Both the position numbers and the translations under genes were made by a program. Of a stretch of DNA of 23,345 nucleotides, positions 9,307 through 18,128 are shown one piece after another. The first letter of the stretch is position 1, and the number at the start of each line of letters is the position of its first letter. Origin of the DNA: B1 sp044370475 (GTDB lineage Bacteria > Bacteroidota > Bacteroidia > UKL13-3). The stretch spans positions 1 to 23,345 of the forward strand of contig JBILVK010000043.1 in the NCBI GenBank assembly GCA_044370475.1, read 5' to 3'. The notes under the pieces are model-generated. The model did not search any database, had not been told where the DNA came from, and saw only the letters and a list, made by a program, of their open reading frames with translations.

Positions 9307-11532
9307 ATGCAAAGAAAACAAATCATCGATTTACTTGAAAACTATGCAAAAGCATCGGGGCACGAACTCGACCATTTTGACCTCCACGATCAGAAATTTA
9401 GGTATGCAGATGAATACGATGATCAATTTGATTCTTTCTTTAAGCAATTAGAAGACCTTAGCGATTTTGTGCAGTATAATTTCGACATGCGCATCCTTTC
9501 GCAAACAGATTTTAAAGACCTCCTTAAAGACCTTAGCTTCCCCATTATTGTATTTAAAAACAAAGGCAAAGAACTTTCGCCCATTCTTATTAAACACAAA
9601 GAAGGAAAAGGATATTGCGCATTAGAAGAATCTCAAGAAGAAAATAAATTCGAAAACGATACCCAACTCATCAACTCCATTAAAACCTTGGAAATGATGC
9701 GTAAAAACCATGGATTTAGCGAAGAAAAATACTTACACCTCACCCCAGGAGAAAACAACGATATCCTCCTGATTGTTGGATTTAAAGTTACAGAAGACCC
9801 TAAAGATAAAACTGCCAAAGAAATCCTTACCCCACTTAAGCGACTCTCCTACCTGATAAAATCAGAAAAACGAGACATCTATAATATTTACTTTTTTGCC
9901 ATCATGATTGCCCTCATTAACCTAAGCTTACCCTTGGGTATACAAGCCATTATTGGTTTAATGAGTGGCGGACTTATGATAGAAAGTGTGTTTATTTTAA
10001 TGGTACTGGTGGTGATTGCCACCTTTGGCGCGGGTTGGCTTCAGGTGCAACAATTGGCCATGGTAGAGGTGCTACAACAGCGCGTTTTCACCAGAACGGC
10101 CTTCGATTTTGCCTACCGTATTCCCCGACTCAAATTAGAGAAGCTCCGACACGTTTACATGCCAGAATTGGTTAACCGCTTTTTTGATGTGCTCAACGTG
10201 CAAAAATCATTACCTAAAATTCTCATCGATTTCACCTCCGCCATTGTTCAAATTATCTTTGGTCTTCTCCTCCTTTCTTTCTACCATCCTTACTTTATTT
10301 TGTTTGGGCTACTGCTCCTCATCATTATCTTTTTTATCTTCTATTTCACCAGCAAAAAAGGCTTAGAAACCAGCATATACGAATCAAAGTACAAATACAA
10401 AGTGGTGTATTGGTTAGAAGAACTTGGCAGAACCGTGCAGTCTTTTAAATTGGCTGGTAATGCCAATTTGCCTATGCACAAAACAGATAGGCTCCTCAAC
10501 AAATACATCATTTATAGAAAGAAACATTTTTCTATCTTAGTCAAACAGTTTAAAGCCATCATCGCCTTTAAAACCCTTATCACCGCCGGACTCCTCTCAC
10601 TAGGTGGTGCCTTGGTTTTTAGTCGCCAAATTAACCTCGGACAATTTGTGGCATCAGAGATTATTATTCTATTGGTGATCTCTTCTGTAGAAAAATTAAT
10701 CAACACCGTTTCCGTAATTTACGATGTACTCACAGCCCTCGATAAAATTGGCCATGTAACCGATTTAGACACAGAAAAGAATGCAGGCAGAGAAGCCGCA
10801 GACCTAGATATTGAGCATAAGTTTGTCCTAAGCTTAGCCAATGTATCTTATAAGTTTAAATCTGCCAAAAATCCAAGCTTTCAGCGCATCAATATGCACA
10901 TAGAAGGCACTCAAAAAATATGCATCACAGGTTTTAACGATTCTGGTAAAACCACCTTACTAAAAACCATTGCCGGCCTCTATCAAAACTACGAAGGCGT
11001 TATTTGCCTCAATGGAATTTCCATTAGAGAAATGAACCTTAACAGCTACCGAGATATTATTGGCGATAACCTAAGCTTATCAGATGTCTTTGAAGGAACC
11101 ATAGAAGAAAACATCAGTTTAGGCAGAAATGGCATCCTATTAAAAGATATCCTTAATGTATGTGAGCTTGTTGGTCTGAACCAATTCATATCTGGTTTAG
11201 AAGACGGATTACAAACAACCGTATTGCCATCTGGCAGCAATTTCCCTTCTAATGTTATTAAGAAAATTCTACTCGCACGTTCCTTGGTAAAACCACCCAA
11301 ATTGTTAATCATGGATGAGTTCTTGTACAATGTGCAATCCAAAGAAAAAGATGCCTTAATTGAAACCCTTTTTAAGGGTAATTATGCCTTATGTATTGTT
11401 AGTTCAGAAACAGAAGTCATGAAACGTAGCGATAAAATTTATGTGATGAAAGATGGTGGCATTGAAGATGCAGGCACCTACGAGGAACTTAAGTTGAGAA
11501 ATGCCTTACCTAAAACAAATAAGGAGGACTAA
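9307..11532 (+). CDS. Type I secretion ABC transporter (permease-ATPase) with degenerate ATP-site motifs
   Basis: 741 residues: an N-terminal soluble domain (1 to about 190) in the place of the C39 peptidase or C39-like domain of bacteriocin/hemolysin exporters, a transmembrane domain with about six helices (about 191-465), and a C-terminal ATPase domain (about 505-741). No catalytic Cys is evident in the N-terminal domain, so cargo cleavage is unlikely. ATPase motifs are unusual. Walker A reads GFNDSGKTT (542-550, Asp before SGK instead of Gly). The Q-loop position reads IGDNLS (no Gln). The LSGGQ signature is replaced by PSGSNFPSNVIKK (641 on). Walker B is intact (LLIMDE, Asp670 and Glu671). 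The switch histidine is absent (VSSE, 698-701). From memory, related Bacteroidota exporters share a non-canonical signature region. It is the first gene of an operon with an HlyD-like adaptor and a TolC-like channel. GLNQ at 11173 carries the dispersed motif. Confidence 0.88.
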   Translation: MQRKQIIDLLENYAKASGHELDHFDLHDQKFRYADEYDDQFDSFFKQLEDLSDFVQYNFDMRILSQTDFKDLLKDLSFPIIVFKNKGKELSPILIKHKEGKGYCALEESQEENKFENDTQLINSIKTLEMMRKNHGFSEEKYLHLTPGENNDILLIVGFKVTEDPKDKTAKEILTPLKRLSYLIKSEKRDIYNIYFFAIMIALINLSLPLGIQAIIGLMSGGLMIESVFILMVLVVIATFGAGWLQVQQLAMVEVLQQRVFTRTAFDFAYRIPRLKLEKLRHVYMPELVNRFFDVLNVQKSLPKILIDFTSAIVQIIFGLLLLSFYHPYFILFGLLLLIIIFFIFYFTSKKGLETSIYESKYKYKVVYWLEELGRTVQSFKLAGNANLPMHKTDRLLNKYIIYRKKHFSILVKQFKAIIAFKTLITAGLLSLGGALVFSRQINLGQFVASEIIILLVISSVEKLINTVSVIYDVLTALDKIGHVTDLDTEKNAGREAADLDIEHKFVLSLANVSYKFKSAKNPSFQRINMHIEGTQKICITGFNDSGKTTLLKTIAGLYQNYEGVICLNGISIREMNLNSYRDIIGDNLSLSDVFEGTIEENISLGRNGILLKDILNVCELVGLNQFISGLEDGLQTTVLPSGSNFPSNVIKKILLARSLVKPPKLLIMDEFLYNVQSKEKDALIETLFKGNYALCIVSSETEVMKRSDKIYVMKDGGIEDAGTYEELKLRNALPKTNKED
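11521..11527 (+). promoter_or_regulatory. Strong Shine-Dalgarno deciding the HlyD-like start
   Basis: AAGGAGG ends 9 bases before ATG 11537 and overlaps the end of the ABC transporter gene. It favours 11537 over the earlier in-frame ATG at 11501, which would overlap the upstream gene by 32 bases and has no such signal. Such a sequence stands out because most genes in this window have none. Confidence 0.8.
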
Positions 11533-11536
11533 GGCT

Positions 11537-12886
11537 ATGAGAATACACAAAGACACCTTTTCTGAAACAGGCCTACATACCATAAATTTGGTAAATACTC
11601 CTAAACGATTCCGCTTGGTAAGAAATTACCTATTGGGCTTCTTAGTTATCTTTATCATCATTCTCTTTTTGCCTTGGCAACAGAACGTACAAGGCAAAGG
11701 AAAACTTACTCCGTTTAGCATGGCCGATAGGCCACAAACAATCCCCTCTATTTTAGCCGGACGAATAGATAAATGGTATGTGCAAGAAGGTCAGTTTGTG
11801 AAAAAAGGAGATACCATTTGCGTGATTACGGAGGTAAAAGAAAAGTTCTTCGACCCTAAGTTATTATCGCGTACCTCCAATCAGATTACCAACAAAGAAG
11901 ATGCTGTTATTGCGAAGCAACAAAAAATTGCCAATTTAGAAAAGCAAATCAATGCCCTAAAAAATAGCCTCAAGTTTAAACTAGAACAAAGCAAAAACAA
12001 GATTAAACAGGTGCGTTTTAAAGTGGCTGCAGAGAAAGCTGGCTATGAAGCAGCGCAAATAAACCTCAAACTTGCTCAAGACCAATACACGCGTCTAGAG
12101 GGCTTATTTAACAAGGGCTTGGCAAGCTTAACAGAGTTGCAAAACAGGAACAACAAAACCCAAGAGGCTACTGCTAAAATGGTAGAGGCAGAGAATAAAT
12201 ACAACTCGGTTCAGAACGAATTAATAAATGCCGAAATAGAACTAAATTCTGTTGAAGCAGACTATATAGACAAGATATCTAAAGCAGAATCTGTGGTAAA
12301 TGAAACTACAGGCGAATTGTTAGAAAGCAGGGCCGAGATTAGCAAAATGCAAATTGAATTAAGTAACTTAGAATTGCGCTCGGGCTTCTATGTAATTAGG
12401 GCGCCGCAAGAAGGTTTTATTGTAAAGGCCTACAAATCGGGTATAGGAGAAAACATCAAAGAAGGCGAGGCGCTCATCTCCATTGTGCCTTCCAATGCGC
12501 GCATGGCGGTTGAGTTATATGTACGTGCCATGGACTTGCCCCTTATGCACAAAGGCATTAAAGTTCGCGTGCAATTTGATGGCTGGCCTGCCTTGGTATT
12601 TAGCGGTTGGCCCAATGCAGGCGTAGGTACATTTGGGGGAATTGTGCAGGTAATTGATAAGGTAAATAGTGCTAACGGACAGTTTAGGGTATTGGTTTTG
12701 CCTGATCCAAATGATGAGCCTTGGCCAGAGCTGGTAAGGGCTGGCAGCGGTGTATATGGTTGGGCAATGCTTAAAAATGTGACCATTGGCTATGAGTTGT
12801 GGCGACAGTTTAATGGTTTCCCACCAGATTATATCAATGAACTTGAGGTAGGTTTAAAAGACTCAGAAAGTAAGGAGGGTAAATGA
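11537..12886 (+). CDS. HlyD-family periplasmic adaptor (membrane fusion protein) of type I secretion
   Basis: The start at 11537 (MRIHKDTFSE) gives 449 residues. One transmembrane helix near the N-terminus (LLGFLVIFIIILFLPW, about 36-51) anchors it in the inner membrane. A biotinyl-lipoyl half-domain follows (IPSILAGRIDKWYVQEGQFVKKGDTI), then a long Lys/Glu/Gln-rich coiled-coil hairpin (about 115-280), the second lipoyl half (FYVIRAPQEGFIVKAYKSGIG), and a beta-barrel domain (MAVELYVRAMDLPLM, VRVQFDGWPALVF). The role is to bridge the ABC exporter and the outer-membrane channel. It starts 4 bases after the transporter stop, and its own stop overlaps the next start in ATGA, so the three genes are almost surely co-transcribed and translationally coupled. 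Assignment to the adaptor family is firm; the exported substrate is unknown. Confidence 0.92.
   Translation: MRIHKDTFSETGLHTINLVNTPKRFRLVRNYLLGFLVIFIIILFLPWQQNVQGKGKLTPFSMADRPQTIPSILAGRIDKWYVQEGQFVKKGDTICVITEVKEKFFDPKLLSRTSNQITNKEDAVIAKQQKIANLEKQINALKNSLKFKLEQSKNKIKQVRFKVAAEKAGYEAAQINLKLAQDQYTRLEGLFNKGLASLTELQNRNNKTQEATAKMVEAENKYNSVQNELINAEIELNSVEADYIDKISKAESVVNETTGELLESRAEISKMQIELSNLELRSGFYVIRAPQEGFIVKAYKSGIGENIKEGEALISIVPSNARMAVELYVRAMDLPLMHKGIKVRVQFDGWPALVFSGWPNAGVGTFGGIVQVIDKVNSANGQFRVLVLPDPNDEPWPELVRAGSGVYGWAMLKNVTIGYELWRQFNGFPPDYINELEVGLKDSESKEGK
12872..12879 (+). promoter_or_regulatory. Shine-Dalgarno of the TolC-like gene
   Basis: AAGGAGGG lies 3 bases before ATG 12883, inside the end of the HlyD-like gene. 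Together with the ATGA stop/start overlap it points to coupled translation. It is the second strong site in this operon. Confidence 0.75.
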
Positions 12887-14319
12887 GGAATAAAATAGCC
12901 TTATTCATTTTAGTATTGCTTTCGCAAGTTGTGGTAAAAGCACAGGATACCACCACACTAAATTTCAGTGTTTTTTATGAGCAGGTGCTACGCTACCATC
13001 CACTGGCAAAAGCCGCTAACCTGCTGCCACAAATGGCGCAACAAGAAATAAGAACGGCAAGGGGCGCATTTGATCCAAGCATATCTGCCAACTATTTTGG
13101 CAAGCAAACCAAGGGCGAAAATTCCTATACTTACTTTGAACCCCAAGTTAAGATTCCAACCTTTATTGGCGTAGATGTTAAGGCGGGTTTAGACCAAAGT
13201 GATGGTTTGCAGGTAAGCGACGAAAAATCTAAATACGACCCCATCACAAAGGGCACTGAGCAAGTGCAGTACCAAATATTTTATGCTGGGTTAAGTGTAC
13301 CTGTCCTAAGAAACTTAATAACAGACCCACGCAGAAATGCTTTAAGGCAAGCACAGTTATTGCAAACCTTAAATGAGGCAGAACAAATAAGTGCTATTAA
13401 TAAATTATTGCTTGTAAGTGCCAAGGATTATTGGGACTGGCAACAGGCATTTCAAAAATATGTGTTAATGCAAGAGAACCTTAATCTTGCTTCAAGGAGG
13501 TTAAATTATATTAAGCAAAGAATTGCTGCGGGCGAAGAAAAGCCTATTGATAGTGTGGAAGCTTGGGTAGAATTTAGGCGCAGAGAATCTATGTTGGTAG
13601 AGGCAAATATTGAACAAAGAAATTCGGCCATTCAATTAAGCAATTACCTGTGGGATGATAAGGGCAATGCCTTGCAATTGGCGCCTACTGTGGTTCCCAG
13701 CGTGTTGGGCTCTGAGCAACAAACCATCAGTTTAGACTCCATCAACAATTTGAGTAAGTATGCAGAAGATAGGCATCCCGACATTCAAAAATTGCAAGTA
13801 AAATTGGATCAAACCGAACTAGAAAAAAAATTGGCTATTGAGAATTTAAAGCCACAATTAAATTTAGAATACTATCCTTTTCAAACGTATACTGCAGGCG
13901 CTAAAGACAATGTAGAAGGCATATTGATGCAGAATTACAAGTTTGGAGCAAGCTTTTATAGCAGCATATTTTTGCGCAAAGAAAGAGGGAAATTGGCCCT
14001 CACTAATTATAAAATAGAGCAAGGAAAACTCCAGTTGCAACAAGGCAAACGAGAGGTAGTCAACACCATTCAGACTTCCTATAACGAACTCAATACCCTA
14101 TCAGAATTAATTGCCATTCAACAAAATTTGGTAAGCTATGCAGCCCTGTTATTAACCGCAGAAGGAACACGTTTCGAATCTGGCGAGAGCTCCTTGTTTT
14201 TAGTAAACCAGCGCGAGCGTAATTACATAGAAGCCAAAGCAAAATTGGTAGAGCTCACAGCCAAATATGCCAAAGCCAAATACCAATTGCAGTGGGCCAG
14301 TGGCGTGAAACTTTTTTGA
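12883..14319 (+). CDS. TolC-family outer-membrane channel of the type I export operon
   Basis: 478 residues with a signal peptide (MRNKIALFILVLLSQVVVKA, cleaved before QDTTTL). Two outer-membrane-efflux-protein halves are visible. Each has a conserved N-terminal helix (FSVFYEQVLRYHPLAKAA; YAEDRHPDIQKLQVKLDQ), beta-strand segments (FDPSISANYFGKQ; LNLEYYPFQTYTAG), and long coiled-coil helices (ISAINKLLLVSAKDYWDWQQAF; REVVNTIQTSYNELNTLSELIAIQQ). The protein should form a trimeric channel-tunnel docking with the HlyD-like adaptor. Length is normal for the family. No terminator is seen after the stop; a low-complexity repeat begins at the stop codon and the next gene starts 92 bases later, so read-through cannot be excluded. 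Confidence 0.92.
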   Translation: MRNKIALFILVLLSQVVVKAQDTTTLNFSVFYEQVLRYHPLAKAANLLPQMAQQEIRTARGAFDPSISANYFGKQTKGENSYTYFEPQVKIPTFIGVDVKAGLDQSDGLQVSDEKSKYDPITKGTEQVQYQIFYAGLSVPVLRNLITDPRRNALRQAQLLQTLNEAEQISAINKLLLVSAKDYWDWQQAFQKYVLMQENLNLASRRLNYIKQRIAAGEEKPIDSVEAWVEFRRRESMLVEANIEQRNSAIQLSNYLWDDKGNALQLAPTVVPSVLGSEQQTISLDSINNLSKYAEDRHPDIQKLQVKLDQTELEKKLAIENLKPQLNLEYYPFQTYTAGAKDNVEGILMQNYKFGASFYSSIFLRKERGKLALTNYKIEQGKLQLQQGKREVVNTIQTSYNELNTLSELIAIQQNLVSYAALLLTAEGTRFESGESSLFLVNQRERNYIEAKAKLVELTAKYAKAKYQLQWASGVKLF

Positions 14320-14378
14320 GGTAAGAGGTAAGAATGAAGAGTGAAGAGTGAAGAATTCTTAACTCATAATTCACAATA
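14319..14378. repeat. Low-complexity spacer repeat, left copy
   Basis: The spacer is built of gaggtaag, gaagagt and gaattctt units. Bases 14341-14368 match 17910-17937 exactly over 28 nt. The centre, gagtgaagaattcttaactc, is a 20-bp near-palindrome with one mismatched pair. The right copy lies just past the following gene, so that gene is bracketed. Similar spacer elements are known in AT-rich bacterial genomes; no coding content is seen. Confidence 0.7.
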
Positions 14379-14411
14379 AATTCGCATATTGCAAGTTTAA
14401 TTCTACCTGCC

Positions 14412-17400
14412 ATGAAAATAAGGTCTTTCAAATTTGCAATTGCCCTATCGCTCCTATTTATTTTTTTTGGTTCGAACCAAAGCATGGCAACCCATATAAT
14501 TGGGACTGATTTCTCTTATAAATGCACCAGCACCCCCGGCGTTTTCGAAGTATCTGCCAAATTCCACCGCGATTGTTTTGGTATACCCCTGTGCTTTAAC
14601 TGTCCCAGTTCAAATCTCAATTGTCAGATTCAACTAAATATAGGTGGAACAGGAACCTTTGAAGGAGTGAGTTATGGGAGCACCACACTTTTTATTGTCC
14701 CTACAGTTCCAGTTTCAGATCCTTATAATTTATGTTCAAGTGCTGCTTCTGTTTGCACCAATTGTGGAACACGCACAGCAGGCTCATTTACACCCGCTAC
14801 TGAGGTTTACACTTTTAGTGGTACAGTTGATTTAAGTAGCCTACCTTTAGCCTTATGCAATGTAAGGCTCTCTTTTAATACCTGTTGTAGAAACAATGCC
14901 GTCTCATCCATTACTTCCCCTGGCAATGTTAGCTTTTTCTCTGAGTTCTATATCAACAGATGTATCTTCCCTTGTAACAGCTCTCCTGCTTTAAGCGAAA
15001 ATCCAGTTATAGTTATGTGTGCGGGCGTTGACCAAAGCATTAACTTAAGCAGTGAAGACCCCAATGGAGATTCATTATCTTATCACTTGGCAACTTCTTT
15101 ACAAGGTGCCAATTCGCCAGTGCCCTATGCAACGCCCTACAATCAAAATGTTCCCTTTGCATACCTAGGTGCACCCTCGCAAATGGCCTTGCCTGGCGGC
15201 ATCCATCTATCTCCTACAACTGGCGATTTAATGTTTAGACCTATTGGAAGTTTTGTAAGTAATTTGGTGATTGAAACCAAGCAGTGGACTAAGGTAAACA
15301 ATGTAATAACCTTGGCTGGGGTTGTGCGAAAAGACTATCAAATATATTCGCTAAATTGTAGTGCAAATTCGCCTGTTAGGTTTTTAAAATATGATACTTT
15401 AGGTACTTTCCAAGGTGCAATTGGCTATACACAAGACACAGCATTTTTAGTTATTGGACAAAAATTTTGCCGCACATTTGTCGCGTCGGATTCGGTTCAG
15501 ACCGATACTACTGATTTTAAATGGTCCGCACCCACGAGCATGCCTGGCGCTAGCGTAACGCGTTTGTTCAACCTAGCCACCAGAAACGTAAATGGTCCGC
15601 GACAAGATTCCATAAGATTCTGTTGGACGCCCTCCCTTGCAAATTTGCGCAGCCTTCCTTACGTTTTCACCTTAAGGGCAAACGATAGGGCCTGTCCCAT
15701 GCCAGCAACAACCACAAGGTCTTTGGCCATATTTGTCATTAAAGACCCTAATCAAATTAGCATTGCTAACGTAATACTAGTAAACCCAAAATGCCAAACT
15801 GGAGTGCCAACGGGTAGCGCTACAATCATTGCTAGTAATGGTCGAGGCCCAATACAATATCGCTTAAACAACGGAAACTATGTAAGTGGAAATGTTTTTA
15901 CAAACATGGTGGCTGGCACACATAAAGCATATGTCAAAGATTCTGTTGGCGCAATAGATTCTGTAAGCTTTACATTGTATAACCCAATCGATGTGAATTT
16001 AAGTGTTGTGAGCAAAACATCTTTGGTTTGTAAATTTGATTCCAATGCTACTGTTACCTTGGGAATTCAATATGGTACAGCTCCATTTTTATACAAACAA
16101 TTGGGCAAAAATTTCCAAAGCAGCAATGTGGTAGCTGGCTTAAAAGGTGGCCCTGTTACCCTGATTGTAATGGATTCGAACGCTTGTTTCGACACAGTTT
16201 TAACTTCTATTAACGAACCGTTAGCGCTGCTGGTGCCAAGGTATTCAACAGAGAGTGCAACGTGTTCTTATACCCTTGGCAAGTATACCTTGTGGGCAAC
16301 TGGAGGTAGCGAGCCTTACCAATACAGTGTGAACAACGGAGTATCTTATGGTGCTACAACCAATAATCAACTTGCTACACCGGGCGTATACCAATACAAG
16401 GTGAAGGATTTCAACAATTGCATAAAAGGAGATAGTTTTACAGTAGGTAAACCAGCCGAAATAATTTCAACGCATACCCTAAAAAATGTAAGCTGTAAAG
16501 GTGGCAATGATGGCAGTATTGTAATAGCTGCCACTGGCGGCACACCACCCTACCGCTACTATTTGGTGTTTGGTAATATAAAAACAAATCCAAGCTTTTT
16601 AAACTTGAATGCAGCAACCTATTACCCAAGGGTATTAGATTTTAACAACTGCCAAGCAGAACAAATGGTAATAATTAATCAGCCAAGCACAGCCTTAGTT
16701 TCTTCTATTAGCAGTATAAATGAATCTTGCTTGGGAGCTAAAAATGCATGGGCTTTATGTACCTCTAGTGGTGGCACTCCACCTTATAGTTATACTTGGA
16801 ATAGCAGCCCAATTCAAACCACAGCTTTGGCTATTAATTTGGGTTCGGGCAAATTGTTATTGAGCTTAAAAGACTCATCTAATTGCCTCATCAAAGACTC
16901 GGTTCAGATAGGCTATAGACAAGTTTACCAAGGCGAAAACATCTGCAAAGTGAGCACAGATACCACCAATGGTGCCCACCTAATAATTTGGAATAAAAGC
17001 GCAAACCAAGGAATAGCCAGCTATAAAGTATATGGATCAACTAGCGCCAGCAGCGGCTTTACAGCCATTGGCAATGTTTCTATTCTGTCTGAACCAATCT
17101 TTGTTGACACAGATTTTTCGCGCATAGGCAAACGCTATTTCTACCAAATAAAAGCCGTAGACAGTTGCAACATTGAATCAAATGTGGTGGGCACACACAG
17201 CAATGTCTTTTTAAGTGGCAACCGCGTAAATGGCAAAAACGAATTGAACTGGACACTTCCACTTGGAGCAAGTGGCATACAAAACATTTTGGTTTGGCGC
17301 AGCAATGGCTCATCCTATACTCAGATAGCAAACATGATAGCCACTAGCACCCAATTCACCGATAGCCTCATGCCAGCCTCAGGCAACTCCAGATATGTGA

Positions 17401-17852
17401 TAGAAATGGTTCAATCGCCGCAATGCAATTTGTTGAGTGGACCTTATGGCAACCTATACAGCAACTCAATCAACGTAATTGGCACAAGCAGCGGACTCAA
17501 GGAAAGCTACAACAATGCCAATTTTTCAATTTACCCAAATCCAAGCAGCGGCATATTTACCATAAGCTCAAAACAAGCTGGAAAGAGTATTTTGCGATTA
17601 GAAGTATACAACCTCCAAGGCTCAAAAGTCTATGTCAATAACTATGCGAGTGCTGGAGGCAATGGCGTTGTAGGAAATGGCATAGTTAGTTACGGCAATG
17701 GAAATGCTGGAAATGGCACAAATGGTTCTCTAACTTTGGGCAACACCCAAGTTGAACTCAATTTATCAGACCTTCCTGCTGGCGTATATTACTTAGATAT
17801 TTACACACAAGACAATACCAAAAGCAGCCACAAAATTACCTTAGCGAAGTAG
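14412..17852 (+). CDS. Large secreted protein with SprB-like repeats and T9SS sorting domain
   Basis: 1146 residues. The signal peptide ends near GSNQSMA, giving a mature start THIIGTDFSYKC. The cysteine-rich N-terminal region (FHRDCFGIPLCFNC, FNTCCRNN, then DPNGDSLSYHL) matches a domain common at the start of Bacteroidota surface proteins that often end in gliding-type or T9SS tails. SprB-like repeats lie in the middle (NVSCKGGNDGSIVIAATGGTPPYRY at about 693-717 is the clearest; others at about 455 and 775 are weaker). A fibronectin-like segment (about 855-925) and a type A sorting domain (NFSIYPNPSSGIFTISS to the C-terminal KITLAK) follow. That sorting domain carries an odd Gly/Asn-rich insertion near residues 1077-1110. 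Sec plus T9SS export to the surface is likely; function is unknown. Related spacer repeats bracket the gene. Confidence 0.9.
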   Translation: MKIRSFKFAIALSLLFIFFGSNQSMATHIIGTDFSYKCTSTPGVFEVSAKFHRDCFGIPLCFNCPSSNLNCQIQLNIGGTGTFEGVSYGSTTLFIVPTVPVSDPYNLCSSAASVCTNCGTRTAGSFTPATEVYTFSGTVDLSSLPLALCNVRLSFNTCCRNNAVSSITSPGNVSFFSEFYINRCIFPCNSSPALSENPVIVMCAGVDQSINLSSEDPNGDSLSYHLATSLQGANSPVPYATPYNQNVPFAYLGAPSQMALPGGIHLSPTTGDLMFRPIGSFVSNLVIETKQWTKVNNVITLAGVVRKDYQIYSLNCSANSPVRFLKYDTLGTFQGAIGYTQDTAFLVIGQKFCRTFVASDSVQTDTTDFKWSAPTSMPGASVTRLFNLATRNVNGPRQDSIRFCWTPSLANLRSLPYVFTLRANDRACPMPATTTRSLAIFVIKDPNQISIANVILVNPKCQTGVPTGSATIIASNGRGPIQYRLNNGNYVSGNVFTNMVAGTHKAYVKDSVGAIDSVSFTLYNPIDVNLSVVSKTSLVCKFDSNATVTLGIQYGTAPFLYKQLGKNFQSSNVVAGLKGGPVTLIVMDSNACFDTVLTSINEPLALLVPRYSTESATCSYTLGKYTLWATGGSEPYQYSVNNGVSYGATTNNQLATPGVYQYKVKDFNNCIKGDSFTVGKPAEIISTHTLKNVSCKGGNDGSIVIAATGGTPPYRYYLVFGNIKTNPSFLNLNAATYYPRVLDFNNCQAEQMVIINQPSTALVSSISSINESCLGAKNAWALCTSSGGTPPYSYTWNSSPIQTTALAINLGSGKLLLSLKDSSNCLIKDSVQIGYRQVYQGENICKVSTDTTNGAHLIIWNKSANQGIASYKVYGSTSASSGFTAIGNVSILSEPIFVDTDFSRIGKRYFYQIKAVDSCNIESNVVGTHSNVFLSGNRVNGKNELNWTLPLGASGIQNILVWRSNGSSYTQIANMIATSTQFTDSLMPASGNSRYVIEMVQSPQCNLLSGPYGNLYSNSINVIGTSSGLKESYNNANFSIYPNPSSGIFTISSKQAGKSILRLEVYNLQGSKVYVNNYASAGGNGVVGNGIVSYGNGNAGNGTNGSLTLGNTQVELNLSDLPAGVYYLDIYTQDNTKSSHKITLAK
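14466..14481. repeat. Dispersed palindromic motif, perfect 16-bp copy
   Basis: TTTGGTTCGAACCAAA is perfectly self-complementary and lies in the signal-peptide codons (FGSNQS). Its core GGTTCGAACC also occurs at 233 and four times in the tandem array (20558, 20637, 20716, 20795). The sister form GGTCTGAACC is at 6194, 8767 and 11173, and its reverse complement GGTTCAGACC at 5942 and 15494. Nine-of-ten matches TGTCTGAACC are at 17086 and 21838, and GGTTCAGAAC at 12209. Role unknown. Confidence 0.7.
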
Positions 17853-18004
17853 TGTTTAATGATGAATTTTTGAGTGATGAATTATGAATTATGAATGGCG
17901 AAAGAGTGAGTGAAGAGTGAAGAATTCTTAACTCATACTTCATAGTTCATAGTTCATACTTCATAGTTTAAAACTCTTAATTCTTACCTCTTAATTCTTA
18001 CCTC
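17853..18004. repeat. Low-complexity spacer repeat, right copy
   Basis: This stretch holds atgaatt units on the left, the 28-bp block shared with 14341-14368 (here 17910-17937), ttcatag/ttcatac units on the right, and a tandem 14-mer ttaattcttacctc (17977-17990 and 17991-18004). The right half is largely the reverse complement of the left-type units, so the whole could fold into a long imperfect hairpin. No open frame of note. Confidence 0.65.
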
Positions 18005-18073
18005 CCACCTGCCAAATACCTCATTCACCTGTTATTGAATGCTAGCTGCCATACCTTTTAACTCAAGCATGCA

Positions 18074-18108
18074 CAAAAAAAAGACCACTCAACTAAGAAT
18101 GGTCTTTT
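18074..18108 (-). terminator. Intrinsic terminator of the FAS1 lipoprotein gene
   Basis: Read on the minus strand, AAAAGACCA pairs with TGGTCTTTT around a 12-base loop (arms 18100-18108 and 18079-18087) and the T run continues to about 18074. It begins about 21 bases after the stop of the leftward FAS1 gene. The arms also give a shorter U run for rightward transcripts, so weak bidirectional action is possible. Confidence 0.85.
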
Positions 18109-18128
18109 AAATATTAATAATTATAAAA

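Noticed and set aside
11501..11536. Upstream ATG at 11501 as the start of the HlyD-like gene.
   Set aside because: It overlaps the ABC transporter's end and lacks a ribosome-binding site, whereas 11537 has AAGGAGG at good spacing.
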